The translations under genes and the position numbers were made by a program. Source: Cylicocyclus nassatus (taxonomy: Eukaryota; Nematoda; Chromadorea; Rhabditida; Strongylidae). Taken from it: a stretch of DNA of 64,000 nt. Shown piece by piece: positions 21,701 through 34,758 of the stretch. The notes below the pieces were generated by a model. That model was given only the letters and a program-made list of their open reading frames with translations, made no database searches and was not told the DNA's origin. The DNA lies in contig CATQJL010000223.1 in NCBI GenBank assembly GCA_958299035.1, positions 7,119,753-7,183,752 on the forward strand, written 5' to 3'. Within the stretch, counting starts at the first letter, position 1. Every line of letters begins with the position of its first letter.

Positions 21701-24700
21701 AGTAAACGTTGAATATAAGAGACTTCCTGTGCATATTCAGAGAGAAAAATTGAACAGAGAATCGTAAATGACCACTAGTCCAAAAATGATGCTCAGCAGA
21801 TAGAGAGTGTAGACAGAGTGATGAATAGCCCAAACAGACCAATCGGTCCACTCGAACAAGAGTGATTTAATTACCAAAGCCCACAGTCGAATGTACTTGA
21901 CCGGGAAGCAGTGTTCGTATGTTTCGGGCAATCTGACTCGATTAACCAGCGCAAATGAGCCTCACTACGCTTTGCTTCCCATGAAATGCGATTCCTTAGC
22001 GATTGAAGATTGTTCAAGGTGCAGACCGCAAACAGCATCAAGTCATTTCCAAAGCAAAAATGAATGCAATGACGGGAGATCAAGCACTAGGGATGATTGA
22101 GTAGGATAAAAACTCAGTTGTCTTGGAAAATCAGTTTGCACTATTGGAAGGAGCTTCACTGAACAATTGCTGTTGCCGCACAACTACCGTATCCCACAGC
22201 ATGAAACATCCTTAATAGATTGATAATTGATATTATGATCGCGATTAGCACGTGGAATAAATAAAAAATGAGACCTGTACTCCGGATAAGACCATGCTAG
22301 GGCTTTCAGGAAGACTCCCGGACAGCTTTCAAGACTGATGTGACAAAATGACCCACCCGTGGGTCGTAAATTTGACGACCAGAAACAGGCTAGTCCCAGA
22401 TGCGGAAGAAACACAGCCTGATCCTAGATAAAAGGCACAGAAAGAGAGCAGTGCTGGAAATCTTGAACGAAGATCGCGTTTTTGAGACAAGATGGGTGGA
22501 CACTTTCTTTTTGGGGCAACATGCAAAGTTGGAATACGAGGTATCATCCATTGTGCAGATAGCTGATGTAGGTACAGAGTGAAAGCTAACAAAAAAGTGC
22601 AGAATTTGTCAGTGACAGGAAGAGAAAACTGTTAAAGCTAGCACCGATGCTTCGTGTTTCCGTGATAAGAGTTCAGAAATTAATAACCTGCACGCTATCA
22701 GTAACTATAAATCCAAAAACTACTAACTAAGAACAACCATTTCTCCCCATCTCAAGTCTTGTTGTTGTTTATCGGCAAAGAGAAATGACATTTGGGATTG
22801 ACAGCAAATCTAATTCTGCAAACGCTACCAACTCTGAGATGGCAAATGTGAGAAGTACTTTTTATAGGTAAAAAAATTTGAGGGACTAACGCAAGCTTTA
22901 TACGAGACTTACAATGTGGAATATTGTGTGTAATCCGATAGTAGAAAATGTGAGAATTACAAATAAAGGGGGAGGAGAGTAAAAAATTGTCTCTAATGAA
23001 CTTTCTTGCTTGCAGATCTTGGACTGGAGGAAGACGTCTTTCAGGGAGATACAAGTTCATTCTAGTAAGCCCTCAACATTCCGTCCAAGGGTATACGGCC
23101 TCAGCGAAGTAATTGTAGGATGTTTTTCCCCAGTAGCTCATGAGAATTGTAATCAAAAAGGAGTCGATGGGGTGGGAGCCCGCAATATCTCTTTGAGTGA
23201 ACATTTGAGGAGATGCTTTACTGTATTCACATTTTTAAATCCTATAAACCATTCCTATTCCTGAAACTCTAATGATTAGACTCGTTTTGCGATTGCAATG
23301 TTCCAAATGCAATAACAAAACGCAAACTAACACACTTAGCTAGTTACTACTCACATTGCACAAATGTTTGTAGGTATGTAATTATGCCATGCCAAGAGCT
23401 GGAAGTTCAAGTCATACCTAAGGAGGTCGCGTAAACACTTAAAAGAGCAGCTGTTGTTTGTTGTTGGCTTCAAAGTGGTTCGAAAATAGATTTCTACGTA
23501 GTTGTTCTAGTACCATCGTATCCAAAGTGAAAATTTGATCCAGAAAAGAACACTATTCGAGACATTGCGGGAATCTAGTTTATTACACTTGCATGTTTTA
23601 TGGAGCGCACCAAGAGCTTCGATTCCATTTCATACGATTCTCACACTATAACTAAGACTATGTAAGTACGCCTTGGCCCAAAGCATGCCTAAGCGTTGTA
23701 CTGTTCAATTTATGGTCCTGACAAGCGCCCCTAGAATGATTGCAAAAAAATCTAGAGTCCGAATGAAGCACTTCTCTCAAGAAGTTCTTTTGCAATCGTT
23801 TAGGCCATGGATTAATGAACGGGTGTGAAAACGATGATCTCGGTGTGATAATCGTAATTTGATCTTTTTGATTGAGCCAATTGACTTATAGCTTATGTTC
23901 AGCCATACATCTCGTTTGTTCTTAGCGAAAGTGGAGTGGATTAGCGGTGAATATCGAAAATCTTGAGTCACCACAGACCCGAAAAAACTTGAGTAGTTAA
24001 ACAAATGCAAATATTCTTACTTGATGATGACTTCAAATCTATTGTTCGTTTGGTAACGCTTCCTATGAAAAGATCATTTGAAGAGTCTGTCACTTTTTAA
24101 GAACTTTGAGAGCATTGATGAGGCGATAAGACATAGATTATCTGTCTGCATCAGTAAATTCCGAACTTCAATTTTCCTTCATTTCAAAAATTTTTATTAT
24201 TGAGGAGGCATAATAAATGGAAAAACTACTGAGAAGAGCATGCAGTCGAAGGAATTCTATAATTACCCTCTCATTATTCTTGGAGAAGTTTCAACAAAAG
24301 CATTCAATGATCGAACCTGACCGAAACAAGCAAAGAATTTTTTGACTTACTTGACGAATGGAATCTGTGCGCTCAAGTACATATAATTACAGGAACAAGG
24401 AGGAGTTTTTCGATGCAGATTATCTCAGAAGAGAATAGGTGATCATCTGTATCCTTATTACCAGTCAGCTGTCTATAAAAACATCGTGAACAATGTGGGC
24501 GTCTGATTTAGCATAAAAATCCAACAAATCAAAACACGCTGCCAGCTATTAAAGGTGAGAAAATGCGATGGAAAAGTGTTCGTGGTGTCCTAAAGATCCC
24601 GTGATAGGCATCATAAGTCGTTGATAGAAAGAGTTAGTATAACAGTTTTTTTTCCATGATTTACATTCAAACAATCAACAATCTTTCATAAACCCTCGCA

Positions 24701-24763
24701 CGAACAGCGCTTTCTTTATTGTGCGAGAAAAGAAGATGTGAAAATGGTTGGCGGGTGGAGGGA

Positions 24764-24776
24764 GGGGGGGGGGGGG
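24764..24776. repeat. G13 homopolymer tract
   Basis: Thirteen G on the plus strand in a purine-rich stretch (24750-24782). Confidence 0.9.
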
Positions 24777-24847
24777 AGGAAGCATAAAATGACTTACACT
24801 TTTGAAGACACCTGTAAACAAGGCAACTTATTGTTTTTCTCAGAGAG

Positions 24848-25311
24848 CTAACCGGAGCTTCCGCAGAAAGTTTGGAGAAGTTTCGCCGGGTCCAGCTGCG
24901 GAAGTTCCGTGAGCGTGCTGCGGGAGTTCTCAAATGAGATGCTACGGAAGTTCCAAGGAACACAACAGCAAAAGAGAACCTAGGCGAGTTTTCAACCTTA
25001 CTCTATTGACTGCCAGACTCATCTGAAAACCTCTGCCCTACGGATGATATGTTCGATAACCCTAATTGTTGGCAGGCAACACTGTACGAAACGGAGGTTC
25101 AAAAACCTGTGGAAGTGGCACATCAAAGTTCTGCGAAATCGCTGGCATTTTTCGGAATTCTCGCAGCGTTCAAAAAGTTCCCATTTTCAACCAGTCTAAC
25201 GTGAAAGTCCTGTGGATGTTCGCATTTTCAAGTTTCCACTATGGCAATAGTCATCAAATTCTGCGGAACAACTGCAAACTTTGCTTGTCCTGCGGAAGTT
25301 CCGGTAAGTTG
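24848..25311. mobile_element. Foldback element built of CGGAAGTTCC-like motifs
   Basis: The ends AACCGGAGCTTCCGCAGAAA and TGCGGAAGTTCCGGTAAGTT are imperfect inverted repeats. The interior repeats the theme GCGGAAGTTCC / GGAACTTCCGC many times in both orientations (for example 24896-24910 and 24944-24958). Such self-complementary, GC-punctuated interiors are typical of nematode foldback MITEs. The target duplication is not clear. The open frames crossing it on both strands are side effects of this composition. Confidence 0.65.
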
Positions 25312-27844
25312 TGAATTCTTTTTTTTGAGAGTTCAGATAAAAACTGAGGAATATAACCCCTTTGAATCTTGTGTGCGAACTGCTACTGTGTATTCATAAT
25401 TTTTTAATGACGTTTGCAGTTCCAAAGCTTCTGCATGATGAGTCAACATGAGAGTAAGGCTGGGTCAAGCTCATATATCTTTTCTTCACTATTCTCAGAG
25501 CAAAGTCATGAAAATCATCAGTTTCCCATTGCATTTTTTCTTGAAAGATCATTGAATTGTAAAAATGTCAAACGGCCTTCTGACAGTTTCCAACAAAAAG
25601 TTCTGGAACTGCCTCTTTATCATTGACGATAACGATAGGCAACTGCTCCAAGCCGTTCGTAGCTGATATCATCCAGCGCTTCGCCAGATAATGTGATGGG
25701 ACGTTCGACATTATCTGAAAAGATATACGAGTTATTATAGGAAATTCATCAAACGGTGTAACAATTTAATTGGAACATATGCTAGATCCCAGCGAAGCAA
25801 AGAACGGGTAGAGCGAAATCCAAGGGGGCAAAAAAGGATAAATAAGCGCAATAAGTCATCATCTCATAAAATGAGCATCTGCTCGTAGCAACGTCTGGAA
25901 ATTGTCATAAGACTAGCCCTCTAGTTTTTCTTAGTCGATCCACGGCTTGATGAATTGAAGACATTTTCGAATAATAATGAGGTTTGGCTTACATATATTA
26001 AGTTTAAAATAAATAGTACAGTGCAGATGAGAGGGAAGGGGAGTGAAAAATCGGAAAGAGTAAGAAGTAGACTAGATAGTGGTCTGCATGAGCTATGAAA
26101 CTTTGCTATGAAAGCAACTTTTTCTTAGTCCTGATTAATCAAATAAATTCGGGAAATCCGAAAACCTTTGAACGTCTTGACTTGCCGTTCCTCTTTGAAA
26201 CGATAGTTTTCAATTTTCGAAAAAACAGAAGCCTACAAATTCACAGTTATAAATTTTCAAAAAAATTTTGCTGAAGAAAATTTTTTCTACGGGTTTTGTA
26301 CTTAAGGACACACCATCTTACTCTTAGAATTCGTTTACGCGCAGCCAGGACAAAAACTTTCCGGTAACCCGCTGAGAACCATCTCTGTGTTCACTTACTA
26401 AAGATTGAAAAAAATCTAAAAAAAGAAAAGAGCTTTTCGGTTTACAGAAATTTCTCATAGGTTAGAAAGAATTGATAATATGAATAATTTCACCATAAAA
26501 AAATTTCAATTTACACACTTTTCCTTTCCTAATAGACACTACAAAAAAATTTGAAACATTCGGTTATCTAGATTGGTAATATGTTCATTCACACATTATA
26601 ATTGCAAAGGGTCAACAGAAAAGCTTCAAGTGCCTAGAAATGAATTGGCTCCTAAAAATATCAAAGCTATAGTTATTGTTCAATAGCAGCCGAGGATGTA
26701 GTGCAAAAATCTCAATCAAATTCACGCTCGCTCAAGAAATCTCACGTCAGTTGCGAAAATTGCACTTTTTTAAAACTGACCACTGCAATTTTGCCACTAT
26801 ACGAATGAATCTTAGCGATTTTGGAGCAGCAGCTGTCTTTGAAAAACAAACTTTGTTCTAATGTTAAGAAAAAATAAATGCAGAACTGAAGGAGAGAACA
26901 AGCCACCAACTGATTTTAGAGGGACCCCCTTTTTTCAAAAAATATTTAGTTGGAAAAAGCATCGAACGTCTCTGATTAGACAGTACGTTTTTATAAGGAT
27001 TTTGATTGTGAGGATTGCGAATAAATGGTCCATTATCAAAAGTACCAAGACAAATCGTAAGACTGCAACGAAATCTGACTTTGAGAAACTTCCTCGACCA
27101 GCTCTACCCATTCGGCAGCAAAACGAGAAACCGAAACGAGGGTGAAAAAACACTCGGACATGATGGAACAGACATTGAACTACGATACCGTTAGAGTAAA
27201 ATGGCCTCATCAATGCCGAACCGTGGTCACGATGTCGTCCATGTTTTGCTCGAAATGTACCATAAAAGGCGCTGGAATCGTTAAGAAACGGTCAAAAAAT
27301 TCGAAAATCCGTGGAGAGCAGTATTTCCTTCTCACCTTCCCACAAAATTCTCAAAAAAATCCACGAAATTTTCTATTCTCTATGCCAAAAAATTTTTCGG
27401 TCTACGGCAACTGTACAGGCTTTGGAACTATATAATAGGCAAACAAATCCCTTATGAAACGGCTAGGAACAGGGACGAAATAAAGCTTGTGTAAGCAATG
27501 AATTTGAGATGAGCCAAAAAAGCAGAGGATACATATTGCTGGAACATTCGCTAATGTTTTCCGATATCAAATAACAGAGCTCGTTTCATTTCGAGCAAAA
27601 GCTTTTGGACTATGATAGAAAAAAGAAATGTCCCTGTGTAAATTAATACTTTTACAGCGTTTCAGTGCAAAAAACGTTTGTTCTGGAGCTAGCTACAAAT
27701 GAGAGAGAAAGCCTGGAGTGATATTATTCATGAACTAGGAAAAAAACCCACGTTTTGACCGAGCTTATCTTTACTGCCTCAATCTTTACTGCCTACGAAA
27801 ATATTTCATAAATTAGGAGTTACATGTGAATGATAAATACTGTA

Positions 27845-27976
27845 CCTTTCGATTTAACAGGATTGGCGGCTGGGAGGCGGTCGAGGCGTAATCAGGGCTA
27901 GAGAATGATCAGAGAGCGCGCTCGCGAGAGAGACGCAGACTGCGTCGCAGGCGCGAGCGTTCGTTGAATCAAAGGG
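27845..27976. mobile_element. GC-rich foldback MITE (GCGGCTGG family), copy 2
   Basis: It starts CCTTTCGATTTAACAGGATT and ends GTTGAATCAAAGGG, which are inverted repeats of each other over the outermost 14-16 bases. The interior has the family block CAGAGAGCGCG.TCGCGAGAG and GACGCAGACTGCG. It lacks the GCC-rich inner right arm present in copies 1 and 3 and is therefore internally deleted. Confidence 0.8.
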
Positions 27977-30900
27977 TTAGCTTGCATGACAGTTTGATAT
28001 TCTATATTCATACGTGATCCCCAGGAAAATGTCCAGATAGATAGATAGACAATCAGATTTGGGGTCCCAAATATACTTAGTCAATAGTGGTGTTATTTTT
28101 AGCTGATTATGAGATAATGGGTCTCTCTAGATGGTAAACAATGGTCAAAGAGAACTCAGGAGAGTCTTGGTTCGATTTGCTGCGACTGTGACAATTCTAA
28201 GCAGAACACTTACAAGTTCATAGTTTCGAAATATGACAGACAGCAATTTTTACTTTGCATACATCGTCAGAATTTCTAGATTTGTTGCGGTAGCTTTTTT
28301 ATTCGCATATAAAGTCTTGAACTGATGAACTCTGAACTAGAAAGCGTCGGAAAATAATTGCACGCAATATTGGAGAAAGAACTAGAGACTATGACAAAAA
28401 ATAAACAAATTCTTGAACTAGTGAACTTCGAACAAATGTAGACGCCTAGCAAATATATTCATAAAGAAATGCACGCAATATTGGGGAAAAAACAGAGATA
28501 GATAAACACTGCGTTGAAATGCAAGCCCTTAGGCAAAAAAACCCTCATACTTTGCGTTCATCCCAAACATTGCCGAGTTCAAGTGTTCATATGTCTCTAT
28601 TAGAACTGAGTACACCTGTCATTCATGCTTCCAAAGATTCTGTTATAAGCACAAATGAGCTTTGAGCTCCAGATCTTTATAATTTGATCATTATAGATTG
28701 TAGAGTGCTAATGCTAGTGTTTGTTGCTCGTGAAAATACGATTTTTCGACCATTGAAAATCATCAAGGTACAAATAACAGCAAAACAACCTTAGATGGAA
28801 AGAAACACGTGATGACCCAAAATCAGAATTTTGAGGTCAAAGATGCAAACCACCTCGGAGAACGTCTTAGAACTGAGATGTCTTTTTGCAACATAATTAT
28901 GGCTGTGGGAAAAGCTTAATTAAGCTAACGAGGATAATTTCACGCTTCATTAAATTTGAATACTTAGGGTTTGCTGACCAGATGATCCCGGGGTCGTTTG
29001 TCAAATACAAGCTAAAATATAGCTGAGCTACAATTTTGAGTAAAAATGATCTTTTAAAACAGAATGAAAAAGAATATTTCGAAGTGAAATTAAACGGAGG
29101 GAAGATGCAGTTTGAAAAGCTTAAAAAAAGGTGGTGTTAGTCTGATAACCCTTTAGATTTTTCATGTGACAGCCCTATTAGTGACTTCGAATTTAACTAC
29201 GAAGAACGCCCACTCCCCTTTGAATCAAAGATTTTTATTGTTTATTGCCGAATTTGATGTTGAGACTGACAGCAAAGCTAATCTACTGGTCCGTGTCAGT
29301 ATTTGAGACGCAAACAATTTTGAGCGTCTTGGAATCCATTGAGGATACGCTGAGATTTTTGGACTAGGAATAAAAATCTCTTCATGTAGAATAAAGCAGG
29401 CGAAAACATTAGTGTGGCAAGAGAAGAAGGATGACTGGTTTAGTTGACTATTCGCTTTATATACCGAGACAACGAGCCCAGTAATTATTAAACAAAGTAC
29501 AGTTTTCTGAAGAAAGAATAGAACATTATCTAGCATGTGACTCTTGTAAATATAGATATTTTATAAGTTTTTAAGCTTGTAGACTTCTAAAAGCCACAGC
29601 AGGTGAAAAGGCTTAATTGCTCAGCTGACCTCAACATTTGTCATAAAAGCGACATGTAGAAAAATTTTGTCTGAGAATTTTCGCTTTAGAGTAAATCTCC
29701 AAATGCCTTACGATGGGTATCGAGAGGAAGTTTGCATTTTTTTGCCGTTGCTGTCTGATTTTCAGTTCATGAGTGCTTTGCATCTAACTATAGTTCCTGA
29801 AGATTCGATAAGTAATGAAATATTCCAGAAGTCACTAGATCAATCTCATAATTTTAGCTTCTCACTCCAGTTGGAAAGCTCGTAAGCTAGAAGAGCATCC
29901 CTTAAGGAATGAATATATGTGGTTTTCAAAAAGAATAGGAAGTTTCAGTAAGAAAAAAGAATTCTTACAGAGTAAGTTACAGAACTTAAATGTAAAAAAA
30001 TAAAAGCAGGTTGTCAATAGACAACGCTCTTATAAAATCCAAGCATTAGGTCTTGCATGATTTCAAAAGTGGTACAGATTGGTGTCATGACGTTATCTTG
30101 AAAATTTATACCACATTAAGTATGTTAATACATATATTCACCTGAGATAAGGTCATCAGCGCAAAGAGACTTTACAAAAAATGGCTCCAGACGTCATCTG
30201 AAAGAGCATCAACTCAGGTGAGAAGGATATTTATTATACGCAAAGCAATGATTTATTCAATTTATTTAGGATGCAGTAAAGCAAAGCGAAAATAGAAGGA
30301 TTTTCGATGTGCAAAAAATATGGTCAAACCAAGTCATACGTCAACAAACGAAAATTTCCTCTCTGATTGCGTAAGTTACTCTGAAGGTAGAGAGATTTGC
30401 TTTAAAACATCTTTTTGTCGCTCATGCAACTTGTATACCACAGATAAGGTTTTTTCACTAGGTTTTTTTTGGTTCTCTGCAATTGAATAATGAGAAGTTC
30501 TTCATATTTTGCTGTATTACGAGATGTCCTAGGTTCTCTGCTTTTAGATAGAGTAGAAATTCTATAACTCATTTGATGCTTATGCATGTTCTAAAATGAA
30601 AAAGAATACAGAAATATCATTTTTTGTGCAGAGCTATTTGTTTAAAATGCCTTGTAAGGTATGTGTCAGTGTTCTTCCGTGTCACTTTTTTTCTAACTAC
30701 GGTGATATTTCCAAAAATTTCGTGCGTGGAAAATTGAAGCAAAAAATGAAAATGATTAAAAACTCTAACCATTTTCCTTACAGAATGTAGAACTTTGGAT
30801 GTGAGTCCTGAGAAACGGAAGTATGCGTAAAAAGGCAGAATATTTGCTCCTTTTGTAAAAATTGACTATAAATTTCAGCGAGTCCAAAAAGCGAAAAACT

Positions 30901-31558
30901 CACATTGCAAGTCGACCTACTTCTTATGTGTATGTGATATATGAGAATTGCTGTCATCATAAAGGAACATGTCGCTTTCAATACATGCTCAAGCGCTTGG
31001 ATTGCGACAACATAAAAATATCCCGTGGGGCAAAATGACACTTGTGCAGCGTTTTATCCGAGATTGCTTGCTCTGAGCCAGCTGCAAGGGAGGGATGCAA
31101 TTTGATTGTGGGCGAGTACTTTCGCAGAATAGTGAAAGAAAGGTACATCCATGGTAGTAGAATAAAAATGACCAAATAGAATGGTGTGCACCAATACTTT
31201 TGAACATGTATTATTTATTCTACGAGTTGACAGTGTTGCGAGTTCTGTTTTTTTTTAAATGAAGGTGGGTGCTTTACACATACATGTTCCAATTTTGTTA
31301 GTTTTTTTTTGAAAGATATTCTTTTTAACGAAGCTAAGTGTGAACACTTATGATCGCATTACAGATATCCTGAATACAAAGAAGCGATTAGTCCCTTTTT
31401 GTTATCTGTTGTTTTTTGCTCTTTTTAGCACAGAAACTAATACGCATGCTCAAAATTTTCACTGCACTTCCTCTCCACAAAATTAGAGCAGCTGTCAGGT
31501 AGACCGAGAAGTTGAGCGGAAATGGCTGCCATTTAGATTGATTTATATGATTATCTCA
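27977..31558. other. No gene recognised (~3.6 kb)
   Basis: AT-rich DNA with only short, motif-free frames (for example 29667-29885 plus and 30596-30790 plus). A local direct similarity links 28300-28370 and 28400-28490 (ATTGCACGCAATATTGG.GAAA shared). No transposon ends, RNA genes or convincing exons could be supported. Confidence 0.4.
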
Positions 31559-31860
31559 AGGTAAGAACAGGTGTTGAGACTGCAGGCAACTTATAGTCTG
31601 TGGTATAAACAGGCAATGGAAAGAACTAATTTCTAGATAGGAACCATCTTGACACCCACACATGCAGGTGGAGTTACTTGGACGCGCCACTCCCGGTGAG
31701 AAAGCAAACATATTGAGAGCAAGCGTTTCGGTAAAGTCAGGATTCCGTTGAGGAAACAAATTTAGTGGGAAAGGAGTTTCAGGGCCAGGAATAAAAGTAC
31801 AGTAAAAAGAGTTTTTTATGGTTTTGAGAAGAAGGAGTGCATTTTTGAAGCGCGATTATT
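31559..31860 (-). CDS. Possible minus-strand exon, product unknown
   Basis: The minus strand is open for about 100 codons. Its composition is protein-like in the middle, with proline- and asparagine-rich parts (P-G-P-E-T-P-F-P-L-N; F-S-P-G-V-A-R-P-S-N-S-T) followed by a C-M-C-G-C cluster. The cysteine cluster and N-S-T sequon would suit an extracellular domain, but I cannot name a family, and no clean acceptor/donor pair was found. It ends before a tandem duplication starting near 31815, so the 5' part overlaps repeated DNA. Confidence 0.25.
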
Positions 31861-32800
31861 GCGACATCAGCTTTTTTATTTCACGGTCAAAGGGTTGCAG
31901 TATTAAGAAGCACCCTGGATTTTTCAGAGCGTTCCAAGCAGCGCTCCCTCTTCTAGAATTCCAAAAATAAAAATTTGACACTTTTTTTGAACTCCTTTCG
32001 TGTAAAAAATGTGCGGATGAACAGTCCCCTTTACCCTTTCGGCTTTCCCATCTGTATACTTAAAACATTGACGACCATGCAGATTTTTACTTGTCTGCCG
32101 TCTGGGACCAAGGCCTTTCACGGACCAGCCCACAGTTCTCAACTATAATTACGCATAATGCCATCTACACTACACCTTCAGTAGATCTGAAAGGCTGACA
32201 AAAAAAGTAGAGGTCATCCCTAAATTCAGTGCAAAAGAGAGCTCATGGAATGAGTTTACCCCAAAGCAGTCATTTTGACAGAATTCAAACCTTGACACAC
32301 ATGGAGTGTCAAGCGGTCCCACGCGGCAGTCATTGCTTGACACACCATGTGTGTCAAGCTGTCGTCAATGTGTTAATGACACAGGAATGAAGAATTTCAG
32401 AATACAGAATAAATTTTTTGATGCTCAACACATTCACGACAAGGCCGATTTTTCGTTTACTGCCGTTTCGGACCAGAGCCTTTTTCGCTTTGTCAAATTT
32501 ACGACCCACCCGTGGGTCGTATTGTCCGAAAGTAAGAAGAGAAGAAGAGGTACACAGTAAGAAGAGGTTTTATATGGTTTTGAAAAGAGGGAGTGTTTTT
32601 TTTTGAAGCACGATTCTTGCGACATCAGCTTCTCCATTTCAAGGTTAAAGTGTTGCCAAAATGTTAAAAAGCATTCTTGATCTCTTTTCTAGAATTCGAA
32701 AAGTAGAATTTCGGTAGTTTCCGTGAACTCTCTTCACGTAAAAATTTGTGTGAATGAACTACCCTTTTCCCTGTTCGGCTTTACCATCTGTAATTTTTAT
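31815..32800. repeat. Local tandem duplication interrupted by a MITE
   Basis: The segment 31815-32058 (TATGGTTTTGAGAAGAAGGA... to ...GGCTTTCCCATCTGTA) recurs at about 32575-32800 with roughly 75-80% similarity by eye. Both copies share GCGACATCAGCTT, CTTCTAGAATTC and CCTTTCGGCTTT/CCTGTTCGGCTTT blocks. The first copy is broken at its right end by the TTAA element at 32064-32372. This order shows that duplication came before insertion, or that the element was lost from the second copy. Confidence 0.7.
32064..32372. mobile_element. TTAA-flanked MITE, family 1, copy 2
   Basis: TTAA at 32060-32063 and 32373-32376. The element starts AACATTGACGACCATGCAGA and ends GTCGTCAATGTG. The interior matches the copy at 2816-3110 (GATTTTTA.CTGTCTGCC.TCTGGGACCA; CAGACCAGCCCA-like). 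Near the right end it carries two GACACAC..GTGTGTC palindromes. A related, more degraded sequence follows at about 32430-32530 around ACGACCCACCCGTGGGTCGT, and also near 22340-22370. Confidence 0.8.
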
Positions 32801-33204
32801 AACATACGAGCTGGCAAACCCGGCTTTCACAACTCTTTAAGGTGTGAAGTACATCATCTTCATGATTGGAAGGTTTCTTGTACTAAGTGTTTCCCGAAGA
32901 TATATGTTGATGTCTTCTACAATCAAAAATATAAGTGCACATGACCTAGGACGTAAACTACATGCTTGATAAGGCTGTGTTATTTTTCTGAGCTACTAGA
33001 GAGAACAATCAGCAGGCTGACAAGATGAGTTGAGTGAGCAGCATATAAATGAACCACAGGAACATACAGAAGTCTGAAGGCAATTGCATACCAGGATTTC
33101 TGTGTGGAAAGGTAGGTTCCCACTAGGCGATGGCCCAAATAGCGTCTTTTAGACGGGGCCATTAGACCTGCACTCTAAGTATTAATATTAATTGTTTCGC
33201 TCAA

Positions 33205-33380
33205 GCTAATCTGGCTGGATTAGCTGGCGCAAATGAGCCCTCTTGAGCTTTGCTCCTGACGAAATGCGATTCCTTTGCAGTTGAGAATTGCCTAAAGAGG
33301 CAAATAGCAAGCAACACCAAGGCGTAACACTTTCGAAGCAAAAATGACTACGGTGACTGGAGACCAAGCATCAGCTGGGT
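33205..33380. other. Fragment of the duplicated family (block D)
   Basis: This segment matches 12480-12650 and 21930-22130. In the plus frame it encodes A-L-L-L-T-K-C-D-S-F-A-V-E-N-C against A-L-L-P-M-K-C-D-S-L-A-I-E-D-C in block B. Ser, Ala, Glu and Cys codons differ silently (TCT/TCC, GCG/GCA, GAA/GAG, TGT/TGC). An in-frame stop lies just upstream, so this copy looks dead. From 33381 to 33750 I see no gene. Confidence 0.5.
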
Positions 33381-34438
33381 AAAATGTAAAAGACATTGGC
33401 TAATGGAGTTTTTTAGAAAGCCAATTAGGTTGGTAGGGTTAGAAGAGGACTTCATCATAAAGATTAGTATGTTTCTTAGCTTTGAAAAATTTGGCTATAT
33501 TATGAAAATGGAAGCTGATGAGAGAGGAGCTCAGAACAGCCTATATAAACGTGATTTACACATCAAATAATTTATATAGGATTTGAAGGTACCCGGTACA
33601 GAAACGTAGGTGGAAAAATTTCAGTCATTTTTTGAAAACCGCTGTCGTGCTCTGAATTTTAGTCGTATGCACTTTATTGATGTCATGTTTCGTACAAAGT
33701 TCAGTTTTTTTCAAGACTTCCGATGAAAAAAAAATACCGTAAGGGCACCGAAAGGACATTGACTCATGTAAAAAAGTTATTCAGAATGCTGAGGCTCGTT
33801 TGCAAGACTCCAAAGCTTTGACGACTAAATCTGCAATGCAAAGACACAGCTGCCTATTAGTCTCATATAGGAGAATAAAAAGCTAAACCTAACTATACGA
33901 ATATGGTTGAAAAACCGCAAATTTACATAAACAATGGGCATGCCAATATTTTGTAAGCGAGCTATAGCAATATGAAGAAAAAGTAGAGGCAAGAACTAAG
34001 ACTAACTACAATTAGTAATCCGCTTGCCAATATGTAACTAATTTTATACTTAAGTCATATACGTAAAGGTGCTTATTTTGCAAAATATGTCTATGAGGAT
34101 GTCTAGCCAAAACACTATCCCTATTTTTATACTGTAAAAAACGTGTCTTTAAGCTTCAAGTAGCTTCATCGATTTTTCGAAAAAAAAGATCTGAATTTGG
34201 CTTCCCAGCAAAACCTTAACGAAAAGATCTCGTCTAGAAAAAGCACTCAATATTTGAGTTTTCCTGCATTCCCGAGAATATAAGGAGCATCCGATCAGAA
34301 ATGTGCAATATTTTGGCTTCGCCAGACAGAAATGTATCAACTGTCTGTACTCATCGCTTGATCACAAACTGCAAAACCTAATATTTTCGAAAATAAACGA
34401 CGTCCTAAAAGGCTAAGCTGTTACCACTAACAGCTTAA

Positions 34439-34758
34439 CCCATTGACGACGATGTGGACCACCGGTGGCCTACGCGCTTTTTGCTGCCAGGGACGATATG
34501 GACCCCTGGTGGCCCACACCTCTCGCAAAGTCGTATTATTTGCAAGTCTAGTATTTCTTCCACAAATGAATCTTTTTTCCAATTTTTTGTATTCTTAGGA
34601 CCTATAGGCTCTGTCGTTTAAAAAAATGTTAATAGTTGTTTACAAAACAATGTTGCATTTCGTAAATAAGCACGAAACCTTCCCACACTGAAAGTGTTGT
34701 GCAAAATCGCGTCGTCCCACAGCGCCGCCTCGCAAAATTAGGCGTCGTCGTCAATGGG
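34439..34758. mobile_element. piggyBac-type MITE
   Basis: TTAA at 34435-34438 and 34759-34762 brackets perfect inverted ends starting CCCATTGACGACGA and ending TCGTCGTCAATGGG. CCC-initial ends with TTAA duplication are diagnostic of the piggyBac superfamily. The subterminal region has GTGGACCACCGGTGGCC and GGACCCCTGGTGGCCCAC palindromes. There is no transposase. Length 320 bp. Confidence 0.9.

Larger units (their letters stand above)
19560..27280. other. Diverged duplication block C
   Basis: Collinear with block B at about 70-80% identity in the conserved segments, judged by eye. Segments are at 19565-19740, 20135-20210, 20280-20520 (shared with block A 1368-1600), 20650-20790, 21180-21250, 21930-22130, 22590-22810, 23400-23500, 24230-24400 and 27140-27270. 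At 21935-22030 the plus frame again encodes Y-A-L-L-P-M-K-C-D-S-L-A-I-E-D-C, followed by a one-base deletion relative to block B that shifts the frame. This suggests a decaying member of a tandem gene family. No product is assigned. Confidence 0.5.
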
